DNA from: Clostridiales bacterium
GTDB lineage: Bacteria > Bacillota > Clostridia > Peptostreptococcales > Anaerovoracaceae
Assembly (NCBI GenBank): GCA_015243575.1
Contig: CP042469.1
Location: forward strand, 3,128,929 to 3,192,928
DNA length: 64,000 bases
Reading direction: 5' to 3'
A program made the position numbers and the translations under genes. This document shows positions 32,086 through 40,942 of the stretch, in pieces; within the stretch, counting starts at the first letter, position 1, and each line of letters starts with the position of its first letter. The notes under the pieces are model-generated. The model was not told the DNA's origin, ran no database searches, and worked only from the letters and a program-made list of their open reading frames with translations.

Positions 32086-32712
32086 ATGAGAGAGAAAAAG
32101 CCTGATAAAAGAAAAGTGCAAGGAGCAGAAACGAAAAAGAAGCTGTACGAGATTGCGAAAAAGCTGTTTTCAGAGCGCAACTTCTCTGACGTAAATGTGG
32201 AGGACATCACGGATGAAGCCGGTATCACCAAGGGGGCCTTTTATGTCCACTTCGAGTCTAAGGATGCGCTGATTGCCAGTTTAATTGCAGACTACGTAGC
32301 CAGCGCTGATATGGATTACAAAACCTTTGTGGAAGCACTGCCCAATGAGATGCCAGCCTCAGAGGTGATCCTTGCCCTGACCCAAAAGATAGCCGATGAA
32401 CTTGTGGATACCATCGGCTACGAGAATATGAAAAAAATCTATCAGATGCTACTGACGGGAACCGTGGACACCGAAGCGGTCAGCTATGGCAGGGAGCTTT
32501 ATTTGCTGTTTTACAGCATATTGGACAAGGGCATCCGGCGCGGTGAGATCACATCTTCATTGCCGCCCGAGGCCCTTTCCCGGCATTTTGTGATGGCGAT
32601 AAGGGGCGTTAGTTATGAATGGTGCGTCCGATCTCCGGATTTTGATTTGAAAGAGCAAGCGATAGAGCATACCCGGCTGCTGATAGAGGGAATGAAAGCC
32701 CCTTGCTCATAA
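32086..32712 (+). CDS. TetR family regulator C
   Basis: 208 aa. HTH at about 15-60 (ITDEAGITKGAFYVHFESKD) and a helical ligand domain; paralogue of regulators A and B. It is divergent from surface protein gene 3 and probably controls it. RBS GGAGAGG before the ATG. Confidence 0.92.
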   Translation: MREKKPDKRKVQGAETKKKLYEIAKKLFSERNFSDVNVEDITDEAGITKGAFYVHFESKDALIASLIADYVASADMDYKTFVEALPNEMPASEVILALTQKIADELVDTIGYENMKKIYQMLLTGTVDTEAVSYGRELYLLFYSILDKGIRRGEITSSLPPEALSRHFVMAIRGVSYEWCVRSPDFDLKEQAIEHTRLLIEGMKAPCS

Positions 32713-32767
32713 TTGAATCCCCCATTTAACTTCCTTTTCGCTATTTCTATCCGTTCATCTGAGTAGT

Positions 32768-33418
32768 TCAAGGGGGCTCCAAAATGGACTCCGCCCCCGT
32801 CCACTGTAAAAAAGGAGATTGAATAGGCGGGAACAAAAGAGGGCGATTTAGTTTGTCAAATATTCTTTGAGGATTCCTATCCTTTGACAGAATAGCAACT
32901 TGAACAGGGGTGCAAAAAACAGACCGTATTGGCCTGTCATAACAATCAGAGCACCCTATTTCATCTTCGGGTACTATTTCAGATGGACTTGGTTTCTGCT
33001 CTGTTTTTGTCTTTTCAGAGAGTGTATCGAATGTGATGTGTTTTACAGCGTAGCCTTTTGACTGTTTTTCTTCGTCAGGTGTATTTATATCATCTCTGTG
33101 TTCTTTTTCAGAGGTATTATCATAATCAGATGCCGGGGGCTGCACCACAAAAAGCAAAGTATAAAGGTTTGAGCTTTGCCCACGGTTTTTATCCCGGAAA
33201 CGGGCAGCTTTTTCAAGGTAGCCTGCGTCCACAAGCTCTTTTAATGCACGTTTCACGGTGGATACGGAGATGTGAAGTTGCTCGGCCATGGTTGGAATCG
33301 CCGGAAAACAGGTTAGGTCTTTATTGGAACGATCAATCAAATAAATCAGCACGGAAAGCGCACGGCTTTTCAGACTGCTGGCATATGCCTGCTTTTTCAG
33401 TTCAGCTTGCTTTGTCAT
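32768..33418 (-). CDS. HTH replication-initiator-like protein
   Basis: 216 aa. The N-terminal winged helix (RALSVLIYLIDRSNKDLTCF, then MAEQLHISVSTVKRALKELV) matches the HTH_36/RepA-N-like domains found at the head of conjugative-element operons. The rest is polar and poorly conserved. Start at 33418 (MTKQAELKKQ) after GGAGGAC. The C-terminal 25 residues look unrelated to the family, so the 3' end may have been altered where the surface-protein island abuts it. It is the most downstream gene of the minus-strand element train. Confidence 0.7.
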   Translation of the reverse strand: MTKQAELKKQAYASSLKSRALSVLIYLIDRSNKDLTCFPAIPTMAEQLHISVSTVKRALKELVDAGYLEKAARFRDKNRGQSSNLYTLLFVVQPPASDYDNTSEKEHRDDINTPDEEKQSKGYAVKHITFDTLSEKTKTEQKPSPSEIVPEDEIGCSDCYDRPIRSVFCTPVQVAILSKDRNPQRIFDKLNRPLLFPPIQSPFLQWTGAESILEPP

Positions 33419-33445
33419 AATCAAAGTCCTCCTTACGCCGGAGCA

Positions 33446-34450
33446 TTACGCTCCGGCGATATATTTTGTCAGCATGGTTTTATATGTTTTGGCATTGCTC
33501 ATACCGTCTGTAAGTTCAGGCTGGTACTCTAAAAACAATACTTTATGAAAATCATTTTGCAAAAAGGCCGCATAGTCCCCCTTTACCTTTTCATGGGTAA
33601 AAGGGCATAGCACATAGGCGTCCATGGTTTCCAGCCTTTTCATCAAAAGCATGGAATGGGGAAGCTCATAGGGCTTTGTACCGCAGACCGCCAGCAGCAG
33701 ATCGACGGTCTGTACTGTTTCATTCAGGCTTGTCATAAAGCCAATATCGTGAACAATGAAGTTTGCAGACTCTTTGATGGGAGAATTGCTGTAATACACA
33801 CTATCCAGCCGCCAGCCGTCACCAGCCTGCTCCATATCATAATCAGCCGCCATGCCGGTTAAAATGCCGCTGTCATTTTCCTCTATATAACAAACAGAAG
33901 CCCCCACAGCGGCAAGCCATGAGGACAGACCGATTGCCGTGGTGGTTGCTCCCATTCTCGGCTGTGAGGAAATCACGGCGATATGGATATTTTCACAGTC
34001 AAACCGATACCTTTTACAACCTTCCACTTTTTTTACTCGTTCCTTGGGCTGGTAGCGCGTCATTCCCTGCTCGCTCAGACACTCGGCTATTTCACGCTGG
34101 ATAGCGGCAATCTCCGTATCGCAGACGATATTGCCCACGCCGCTGTTCAAAAGTGATTGAAATAGGCTGCTGTCCTGTCTTAACCCCTCACAAATCACCG
34201 TAATGCGTGAACTATACATGGTCAGAAATTCTTCGATGGCTTCGGCAAATTCCTCATCGCTGTCCCCAAAGGCAATGCGATCCAAAACCACCTCGGAAAA
34301 ATGGGAGAAGTTGCGCATATCGTAGATGATAAACTGCTTGAGAACAAAATTACCCACCATTTTCTTGATGGGCAGTTCACTGTCATTGTCATAAAGCCCT
34401 GTGAAGTCCAGCAAGTTGGTGTGCTGTGTAGATGAAAGATATAAAATCAT
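33446..34450 (-). CDS. CpaE/TadZ-like P-loop ATPase, first copy
   Basis: 334 aa. The N-terminal half resembles a receiver-like fold without clear phosphorylation residues; the C-terminal half carries a MinD/ParA-type P-loop with degenerate Walker A (SSQPRMGATTTAIGLSSWLA, about 163-182) and a hydrophobic Walker-B-like strand (ANFIVHDIGF). The usual GKGGxGKT lysine is missing at its normal place, so nucleotide binding may be weak. Proteins of this class localise Tad pili or partition DNA. It is next to the C39 peptidase and VirB4 genes. Confidence 0.6.
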   Translation of the reverse strand: MILYLSSTQHTNLLDFTGLYDNDSELPIKKMVGNFVLKQFIIYDMRNFSHFSEVVLDRIAFGDSDEEFAEAIEEFLTMYSSRITVICEGLRQDSSLFQSLLNSGVGNIVCDTEIAAIQREIAECLSEQGMTRYQPKERVKKVEGCKRYRFDCENIHIAVISSQPRMGATTTAIGLSSWLAAVGASVCYIEENDSGILTGMAADYDMEQAGDGWRLDSVYYSNSPIKESANFIVHDIGFMTSLNETVQTVDLLLAVCGTKPYELPHSMLLMKRLETMDAYVLCPFTHEKVKGDYAAFLQNDFHKVLFLEYQPELTDGMSNAKTYKTMLTKYIAGA

Positions 34451-34465
34451 GTCGTTTCCCTCCTG

Positions 34466-35290
34466 TTAGTTTCCTATCGCCCAAAAAGGACCGCCTGCGG
34501 CAGCGCCTTTCCGGGCCTCATTCATAATCAGCGACAGCTCCCATTCCTGCTGGCTGCGTTTGTGGCTGGCAGGGTCGGCTACAAGGATTTTTCCCTCGCT
34601 GGTAACACCGCGCAGGACAATAAAATGGCCGCCGGTCGTAAAATGTCCTTTGCTCATAATGGCAACCACCAGCTTGCCGCTTGATAAGGCATCCACAATA
34701 TCCTGTGCGGATAAATCCCCCTTGCAGGATAATCCATATCCTTCAGCCGCAGCCGGTATCAAACTGTGATAAGAACCGTTCCCCTCACAGCGGTGTCCGT
34801 TTTTCACAGACCAAGTGGAAAGTTCTATGGGATCGTGTGCCTTGCCGGTCAGGGTGGATATGACAATGGACATGGCGGTGGGGCCGCAGCCCGCCTCCCC
34901 GATGGTACTGGACTGTCCGTACATGACATTCGCCCAGCGTTCATCAAGTTGGTTGTAGTAGACAACCTCCATGCCCCCATCCGTAAACACCACGCCGTCA
35001 TAGTTCTGTCCGCTCCCATCAATGTAATCCTGCTCATAAATGCCAAGAGTCTGATTGTATCCGTAATTGATCTGTAAATCTTTCATGGCGTCCAATTCAT
35101 CACCCATTGCCCACTCTGCGAATATGGATAACGGGCTGGTCAGGATATAGAGAATCAGGGAAATCAGCAAAAGCAGGGCAATGATTGGCGCTAAAATAAT
35201 ACAGAGCAGGCGCTTTCGCGCCTGCTCTTCGGTTACGGCCTGTGCCGCCAGTTGTGCCAGTATTTTGGCGGTAATCGGATCTACTGCCAT
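34466..35290 (-). CDS. Membrane-anchored C39-like cysteine peptidase
   Basis: 274 aa. The N-terminal transmembrane helix (about 29-52, CIILAPIIALLLLISLILYI) places the C-terminal domain outside the cell. The peptidase_C39_2 domain (about 108-262) starts VVYYNQLDERWANVMYG and shows GCGPTAMS (catalytic Cys), GGHFIVLRGV (catalytic His) and VADPAS (Asp). In conjugative elements an extracellular hydrolase normally opens peptidoglycan; here a C39 fold takes the place usually held by NlpC/P60 or lysozyme domains. AGGAGGTG precedes the ATG; VirB4 is 41 bases upstream in the operon. Confidence 0.82.
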   Translation of the reverse strand: MAVDPITAKILAQLAAQAVTEEQARKRLLCIILAPIIALLLLISLILYILTSPLSIFAEWAMGDELDAMKDLQINYGYNQTLGIYEQDYIDGSGQNYDGVVFTDGGMEVVYYNQLDERWANVMYGQSSTIGEAGCGPTAMSIVISTLTGKAHDPIELSTWSVKNGHRCEGNGSYHSLIPAAAEGYGLSCKGDLSAQDIVDALSSGKLVVAIMSKGHFTTGGHFIVLRGVTSEGKILVADPASHKRSQQEWELSLIMNEARKGAAAGGPFWAIGN

Positions 35291-35331
35291 GGAACACCTC
35301 CTATGGTTCTGTGGATAAAGTGGGATTTCTT

Positions 35332-37170
35332 TTATCTTCCTCCCGCTTTTCCCATATACATCATCTTGTAATCCGGGATTTCAAAGTTGATATGCAGCCG
35401 CTTTGCCCCCACCATAAATAGGGCATGGCCTCGCTTTCTTGCCAGCAAAAGCTCCTGCTCCGCTTCGGTCAGATCGTAGAGCTTGGCGGTTTCTTTTAAG
35501 TTGGGGCCGTCCGTTCCCATCAGGAGCTTGTAGCAAGGTACATCCAGCAGGGCCTGCCCATACTGCTTGATGCTTTCCGAAAGAAAGTCAATCACGCTGT
35601 GGGAGATGATCCCCAGCGCAGCCTCATATTTTCTTGCCCTCTTTATGGCATTTCGCAGATAGACAAGGGATTGCGGCACCTTTTGGTCAATCATCAGATA
35701 CGCTTCATCACAAATGAGCAGCACTCTCTCGTCACGGTTCCGGCTCATCTGCTCCCAGCAATAGGTAAGAATATTGAAATACTGTGTCCGTTTAATACTG
35801 TCGCTGGTTTCCTGCAAGGCATTGGTATCAAGGCAAATAAAGGAACTGTCACTGACAATGGTGCTGTGACCGTTCCAGATAAAACTATCCGCACCCTCGG
35901 CAATATCATACAGAAGCAAAGACAGGTCGGCATATGCCTGCCTGTCCTGCTCGGTATCCGCCTTTTCCTGAACGAGCGTATAAAGGTCGGAGAAAATCGG
36001 GAAATCCTCCGGCTTCAAAGAGGTAATGTCGGTATCCCATGTGATATGGAACTTTCTGTATAGCTCCACAAGACTTTTCTTCAAGACCGCTTTCTGCATA
36101 TCCGTAAGGCTTGGGATATACAAGCTGAAAAAGATTTCAAGATTTTTCATATGCAGAGCCAGGTCATTCATACCATAGCCCTCGTCACGGTACAGGCGGT
36201 CGGGTTCTTTTTCCTGCTCATCATCACGGGGAGATGGCCGGACCTGCAAGGGGTTAATCCTACCTGTGGAACCTCCCACGGCATTAATCCAGCCACTGCC
36301 AAGGCCAAGGTTGTAGCAAAGGTCTTTATATTCGGATTCCGGGTCTACCACAAGGATTTTGGTGCCTTTCATGTACTCGGACAGGATGATATGCTTGATG
36401 GCGGTGGATTTGCCTACGCCGGAATTGCCCATGATGACAAAATTGCTGTTGGTGCGGTCGCTTCCGCGTTTCCATATGTCCACAATAACAAGGCTTCCGC
36501 TTGCGTCCTGTGCAAAATAATAGCCCTCGCCATCATTAAAGCCGGAACTGGCAAAAGGAAAGCCGCCTACAAAAGTAGACAGAGGAACGATTTTTTGCAG
36601 GATGCTTTCTATCTTACCGTCAGACGGAAAGGATGGTGAGATGTGCTGAAAACACTCTTTTTGCAGATTGGGAATGACACGCATTTTGCACTTCAAGACA
36701 CTTATCATGCTTTCCGCACGGCGGCAGACTTTTTTGAAAGTGCGCTCATCCTTGGCAATGGGCATGACCGACACATTCATAAGCCCTACGGTTTCACCCT
36801 CACGGTCAATCTGCATGATGATCTTTTCGCCGTCCTCGGCCGCTTTCTCCGCACGCTGACGGGTCAGAGGGTCTTTTGCTCCCTCGGCAAAGCCGCGCTG
36901 CTGAACCACGCTTCGGGAAATGGCGTTAATTAAGGTTGCATTGTCCACCGGCTTAAAGCCGATGGATACAATAGTGGACGGTATATTCGTGATTTTGGAC
37001 AGCCATTCTGTTTCCACCTTTTGGGGATAGCGGATCAGTCCGTAAATCTTACCGAAGTTCTCTCCCACGGAAAGGCTGTTTTTCGTAAATTCCAGCCCCA
37101 TGGGGGTAATGACATTGAGCAAAGCTGTATTCGTAATATGGCGCTCTTGAACGGCTTGTTTTTTAGGCAT
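35332..37170 (-). CDS. VirB4-like conjugation ATPase
   Basis: 612 aa cytoplasmic motor of type IV secretion/conjugation systems. Walker A GNSGVGKST near residue 250, VVDPESEYKDL after it, Walker B LLICDEAYLMID near 483, and the C-terminal motif RNAIKRARKYEAALGIISHS. The N-terminus is shorter than full VirB4. The gene immediately upstream (37163-37858, overlapping by 8 bp) appears to encode an N-terminal-domain-like partner, so the protein may act as a two-subunit VirB4. Good GGAGGAC site. Confidence 0.9.
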   Translation of the reverse strand: MPKKQAVQERHITNTALLNVITPMGLEFTKNSLSVGENFGKIYGLIRYPQKVETEWLSKITNIPSTIVSIGFKPVDNATLINAISRSVVQQRGFAEGAKDPLTRQRAEKAAEDGEKIIMQIDREGETVGLMNVSVMPIAKDERTFKKVCRRAESMISVLKCKMRVIPNLQKECFQHISPSFPSDGKIESILQKIVPLSTFVGGFPFASSGFNDGEGYYFAQDASGSLVIVDIWKRGSDRTNSNFVIMGNSGVGKSTAIKHIILSEYMKGTKILVVDPESEYKDLCYNLGLGSGWINAVGGSTGRINPLQVRPSPRDDEQEKEPDRLYRDEGYGMNDLALHMKNLEIFFSLYIPSLTDMQKAVLKKSLVELYRKFHITWDTDITSLKPEDFPIFSDLYTLVQEKADTEQDRQAYADLSLLLYDIAEGADSFIWNGHSTIVSDSSFICLDTNALQETSDSIKRTQYFNILTYCWEQMSRNRDERVLLICDEAYLMIDQKVPQSLVYLRNAIKRARKYEAALGIISHSVIDFLSESIKQYGQALLDVPCYKLLMGTDGPNLKETAKLYDLTEAEQELLLARKRGHALFMVGAKRLHINFEIPDYKMMYMGKAGGR

Positions 37171-37858
37171 AAAAGTCCTCCTTTAACATAGGGATGCTGG
37201 CCTCAAATTCCGTATCTTCCAAATGGGTGTAGGACGGATTGTTTACGAGGTTCAAAAGCCGTACAATCTCCTTTTCCGCCAGTACATCGCAGCCAATTCC
37301 ATTGGTGGTAAACTTCTCTGCCAGAAGGGATGCCCGCTTAAATAAGTCCTTTTCCACGCCGTCCTCATACCGATCCCACATGGAGATATAAAACTGACGC
37401 TCCACGATTTCGCCGGACAGGGCGTAGCTGCTCATCTGCAAAATCTCCTGCCGCAACAACTCCTTGCGCCGGTCATCGGCGGTTTTAAGCATTCCCTGCA
37501 TATCAGCGATCAGGGGAGAAATATCCACGGGCCTGCTGACCGCCATGAACTTAAAGGGGTACTGAATATCGGACAGCTCTGCGGTAAGCTGCCGAATCAA
37601 GACACTTTTTTCAGCTTTGCTGAATAAGTCAATGCTGATTGAGTGAATACGCAGAAAAATCAGAACCAACTCATCTTTGGTATATAGGTATTTGTCCTTT
37701 ACATCCCGCACATTGATAAACTGCTGTGCGGTCTGCATGGATATGGCGGCTTCGTCTGATACCGGCCGTTTCTTAGCCGTTTTCAGGAACAGAAGCAAAA
37801 GGCCGCCACCCACAAGGGTGACGGCCAGCATAATAATCGGGAATAAAAGTCCCTGCAT
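37163..37858 (-). CDS. Membrane protein, VirB4 N-terminal-domain/TraC-like
   Basis: 231 aa. One N-terminal transmembrane helix (FPIIMLAVTLVGGGLLLLFL), then a region resembling the N-terminal domain of VirB4/TraC (INVRDVKDKYLYTKDELVLI, SVLIRQLTAELSDIQYPFKF). It overlaps the VirB4 start by 8 bases, so translation is coupled. It probably anchors VirB4 to the membrane. The RBS GGAGGAACG lies inside the end of the upstream gene. Confidence 0.65.
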   Translation of the reverse strand: MQGLLFPIIMLAVTLVGGGLLLLFLKTAKKRPVSDEAAISMQTAQQFINVRDVKDKYLYTKDELVLIFLRIHSISIDLFSKAEKSVLIRQLTAELSDIQYPFKFMAVSRPVDISPLIADMQGMLKTADDRRKELLRQEILQMSSYALSGEIVERQFYISMWDRYEDGVEKDLFKRASLLAEKFTTNGIGCDVLAEKEIVRLLNLVNNPSYTHLEDTEFEASIPMLKEDFYA

Positions 37859-38503
37859 TTATCGTTCCTCCATTTCTTCAGCGGTTTCCTCGTCCAGCTC
37901 CTCCTGGTGATCGAGCAGCCGCCGGTAGCGTTCTCTATCCTCCTGTGCCTGCGGAGATTCCAAATATTCCTCAAAACGCATATATCCACGGGAAGATTCC
38001 AGCTTATCTTCAAGACCGGTGCTGCGATGATAGATGGTAAGCAGCCTGTCAAAATCGGTAATGCCTCTCTGCTCGGCATGAGCAAGGAGCTTTTGTACGT
38101 TTTCCAGCCCCACATCGAGGTCAATGGAGAAACTGCCCATGGTGCGATACCATGGGCAGTTGGGGTTATACTCCATCATAAAATCGTTCTGATCGAGGTC
38201 AAATACCATCCGCATTTGAAACTCTCTGCGCTGTGCATAAGCCTTGTTGTATTCCGGCATTTCAGCCGGAGGGATGCGTGCGCAGAACATATCTGAATCC
38301 TCCAGCCGAGGATTTTGGTAGACTCCCTCATAATCCAAGTGTTCAAAAATATGGCTGATGGACTGCGGCTGTGAAAAGGTTTCCTGAAGCTGCTGTGCCT
38401 GAAACATCCGCAGAAGCGGTGACAGGGCATTTGCTCCGTGATATACGGAAAAGAAGTTGTTTTCTCCGCCCTCCCGAATGATGTAAATTGCTCGGTTTCC
38501 CAT
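37859..38503 (-). CDS. Conjugative-element protein of unknown function, C-terminal EEMEER
   Basis: 214 aa, soluble, no family recognised. It starts MGNRAIYIIREGGENNFFSV; this ATG has GAGGTGG at correct spacing, while the longer frame overlaps the upstream gene. The C-terminal third is strongly acidic and helical, ending EEMEER. It lies between the Trp-rich secreted protein and the VirB4 partner. The acidic tail ending in Met-Glu-(Glu-)Arg recurs in several other proteins of this element. Confidence 0.7.
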   Translation of the reverse strand: MGNRAIYIIREGGENNFFSVYHGANALSPLLRMFQAQQLQETFSQPQSISHIFEHLDYEGVYQNPRLEDSDMFCARIPPAEMPEYNKAYAQRREFQMRMVFDLDQNDFMMEYNPNCPWYRTMGSFSIDLDVGLENVQKLLAHAEQRGITDFDRLLTIYHRSTGLEDKLESSRGYMRFEEYLESPQAQEDRERYRRLLDHQEELDEETAEEMEER

Positions 38504-38511
38504 AAGCCACC

Positions 38512-40188
38512 TCACTTGAGCGGACGGATATGCCAATCGTCAAAAAGTGATCCACGAATGGTCAAATCGTCCGTCAGATTGATTTGAAGCATACCGGCAG
38601 GCGTCCATGCGTCAAGGTATTCCGCATAGGTCGTGTACCGCCCATCCGGGAACCATACCGGCGAAAAGTGGCAGGATTGCCCATAGGTGCTGTATTTATT
38701 TTTCTGAAAGGCAAAGGTGCTGGAATAGCCGATGTTAATCCGCTTAAAAAGCCGCCAGTAGGTGGAGTAGTTAAATTCGGGGAAATAGGCCACCACGTTT
38801 TGCACCCCTGTGATGTGACTGCTGGGTGCGGAGGAACGAACCTGTGCCGATCCATCCGCATTTAATCCGTATCCGCTTTTCATTATTTTGCCAGAAGCTG
38901 TGGGGGACTTGTCATCCGGCTTGGTACGCAGTTCCGCCGTCAGGCTTGCGGAGTAGGAGAGCCAGGCATATTCCCACCAGCCGCAGTCCTCCCACCAACC
39001 GTCCTCATCCTCGTCACCGCTGTGCCAGACCCAATACTCATGCCACCAGCAGTCCCATTCGCCCCATGTCAGGGAGGTCACATTCGGTTTGACAGGTTTA
39101 GCCGGAATGGAAAATCCATCGTTGCGGTCGTTGGCCTGCGGGTCGGGCGGCGGGTTTTTATCAAGGTCTACAATCTGAGCCACAATCTCGCTGCTGCTCA
39201 CGGAACAGTTGCCAGCAACGGTGATGGTGATATAGCCCGGTTCTTTTGGGGTGCGCCATTTGACCCATGCAAGCTGCGAACCTCCCTCCGGGATATAGAT
39301 GCCGCTGTGGGAATAGGTCTTCCCATTGATGGAAAACCGTGCATATGCCGGATTATCCGGCGTTTTCTGTGAGCCGGTTGTAAGTGTGACGGCTGTGATG
39401 ACCTCCGTATCGCAGCGGTAGGTCACATTGCTTTCCTTGGGCGGTTCCGGGTCAGGTTCTGAAAAGCGGATGATACCCATTCCCAAATATGTGATAATGG
39501 TTTCGTCGCTCTGCGCCATGGTTGTGGAGCCGCTCCATGCGGCAAAACCCAAATCAGGAGTTTCAAGGAACATAGAAAGCGGTAAATTTTTGTGGGATAG
39601 AGATACCATCTTGCTCCGCAGACCGTTTCCTACCTGTTTGTTGTATAGAGCCGCTTCGGTGGCGGTCATGGCAAACATGACGCTGTTGTATTTGAAATAG
39701 GCTATTGGCTCCAATAAAATCTTGTACTTGCCATTTATCAAGGTATCGTAATCCATGCCTGTGGCATTGGCAATGTCACGAATCGTTCCCTCACGGCAGA
39801 AATAGCTTCGGATTGCCGCAATATTACTGGAGCCGTTGGAACTGACAATCCGGGGCATGGCATTGGCTGGCTTTATAGAATAGTAATTTCCCATATGGGG
39901 AGTTAGCCCATTAGAGCGGTAGGATATTTTGCTTACGGTTCCAAAGTGAAAAGAAATATCGCCATTTGAGCCGTTTGCAAAATCAATGGGAGTGGATACT
40001 GGCATATTGTCACTGTCACGGATAACTGTAATCCGCACTCCGTCACGCCCCGGTGTCCATGAGTTTTGTGCAGTGCCTTGATTCATACCGCCGCCACCGC
40101 CGTCAATGTTTGAATCGGCGGCAAAAGCAGGCACAGCCAAAGAAAATAGCATTGCCCATAGAAGCAATGCACAGATTAGTTTCTTCAA
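38512..40188 (-). CDS. Trp-rich secreted protein of the conjugative element
   Basis: About 558 aa. Signal peptide (TTG start at 40188, MKKLICALLLWAMLFSLAVP, ending AFA) after GGAGG; a GTG at 40197 overlaps the ribosome site. The mature protein is beta-rich with a low-complexity linker, an odd acidic/aromatic stretch (WDCWWHEYWVWHSGDEDEDG, then WWEDCGWWEYAW) near residue 380, and a C-terminal domain with repeated Tyr/Trp. A surface-exposed pilus tip, adhesin or mating-contact protein is plausible. No family recognised. Confidence 0.7.
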   Translation of the reverse strand: MKKLICALLLWAMLFSLAVPAFAADSNIDGGGGGMNQGTAQNSWTPGRDGVRITVIRDSDNMPVSTPIDFANGSNGDISFHFGTVSKISYRSNGLTPHMGNYYSIKPANAMPRIVSSNGSSNIAAIRSYFCREGTIRDIANATGMDYDTLINGKYKILLEPIAYFKYNSVMFAMTATEAALYNKQVGNGLRSKMVSLSHKNLPLSMFLETPDLGFAAWSGSTTMAQSDETIITYLGMGIIRFSEPDPEPPKESNVTYRCDTEVITAVTLTTGSQKTPDNPAYARFSINGKTYSHSGIYIPEGGSQLAWVKWRTPKEPGYITITVAGNCSVSSSEIVAQIVDLDKNPPPDPQANDRNDGFSIPAKPVKPNVTSLTWGEWDCWWHEYWVWHSGDEDEDGWWEDCGWWEYAWLSYSASLTAELRTKPDDKSPTASGKIMKSGYGLNADGSAQVRSSAPSSHITGVQNVVAYFPEFNYSTYWRLFKRINIGYSSTFAFQKNKYSTYGQSCHFSPVWFPDGRYTTYAEYLDAWTPAGMLQINLTDDLTIRGSLFDDWHIRPLK

Positions 40189-40212
40189 TTTTATCACCTC
40201 CGAAAATGAAAA

Positions 40213-40244
40213 ATGGGATACAGCCGTGTATGACTGTATCCCAT
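40213..40244 (-). terminator. Intra-operon terminator or attenuator
   Basis: ATGGGATACAG (40213-40223) and CTGTATCCCAT (40234-40244) form an 11-bp stem; on the minus strand TTTTTCATTTT follows. It lies between the DUF6550-like gene and the Trp-rich protein gene, so it would reduce downstream transcription. Confidence 0.7.
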
Positions 40245-40262
40245 CGGAAAGATTATTCTGTT

Positions 40263-40805
40263 TTACATATCGCCAACCGCTTCGCCGGTTCCGGCATTGG
40301 GGGCAGTCCCTTGAGAGTTTTCGCCCTCATCTTCCACCCATCCAAAGCCCGGAAAGTACACCTTTCCATCCGAACGCTTTTCACCTGCCTGCGGCTGCTC
40401 CTGCTTGCTATTCGAGCTATTTTCGGAACCTTGGTTTGTTTCAGCAGGGGGCTTGGAGGGAGGAGTGGCTTCTGTCGGAGATTTCGGCTTACCATCAGAG
40501 GGCTTGCTTTGTGTCGTATCCTGTGTATCACTGCTGGCAGGCGCAGAAGGTTCCTGCAATGGTTCTGCCGGGGCTTCTGATGGAGCAGCCTCTGATATGC
40601 CGCTATCTGTTTTCGGCGTTGCCTCCGGCTTGATCTCCGGCACAACGACCTGTGTTTCCACAGGAGCCGTGCTTTCGGCAGGCGTTTCCTGCGGCTGTCC
40701 GCCCATCGTGCCAATATAATAGAAAAGTCCTCCTGCAAGGCAGACTGCCACAAGGGACAATGCGGCAATGACCGCTTTTTTCTTTGTTGTATATTCTTTT
40801 TTCAT
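40263..40805 (-). CDS. Membrane-anchored Pro/Glu-rich protein (DUF6550-like)
   Basis: 180 aa. One transmembrane helix near the N-terminus (AVIAALSLVAVCLAGGLFYY) and a long Pro/Ser/Thr/Glu-rich extracellular spacer, ending in a short conserved block (GKVYFPGFGWVEDEGENSQG). The layout matches small DUF6550 proteins of Firmicutes elements; I recognise it by layout only. 40806-40942 upstream has no gene; I see no clear promoter there. Confidence 0.6.
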   Translation of the reverse strand: MKKEYTTKKKAVIAALSLVAVCLAGGLFYYIGTMGGQPQETPAESTAPVETQVVVPEIKPEATPKTDSGISEAAPSEAPAEPLQEPSAPASSDTQDTTQSKPSDGKPKSPTEATPPSKPPAETNQGSENSSNSKQEQPQAGEKRSDGKVYFPGFGWVEDEGENSQGTAPNAGTGEAVGDM

Positions 40806-40942
40806 AATGATGGCCTCACTTTCATGTTAAATGAAGGTTTAAGCCTATATACCCATTTCGCTTATTTTACCCGACTCCATTATATCCTGAATCTTCCTGC
40901 GCGTCCAGACATTTTGATGGAGTGTCGGTGATTTGTGCAGAC

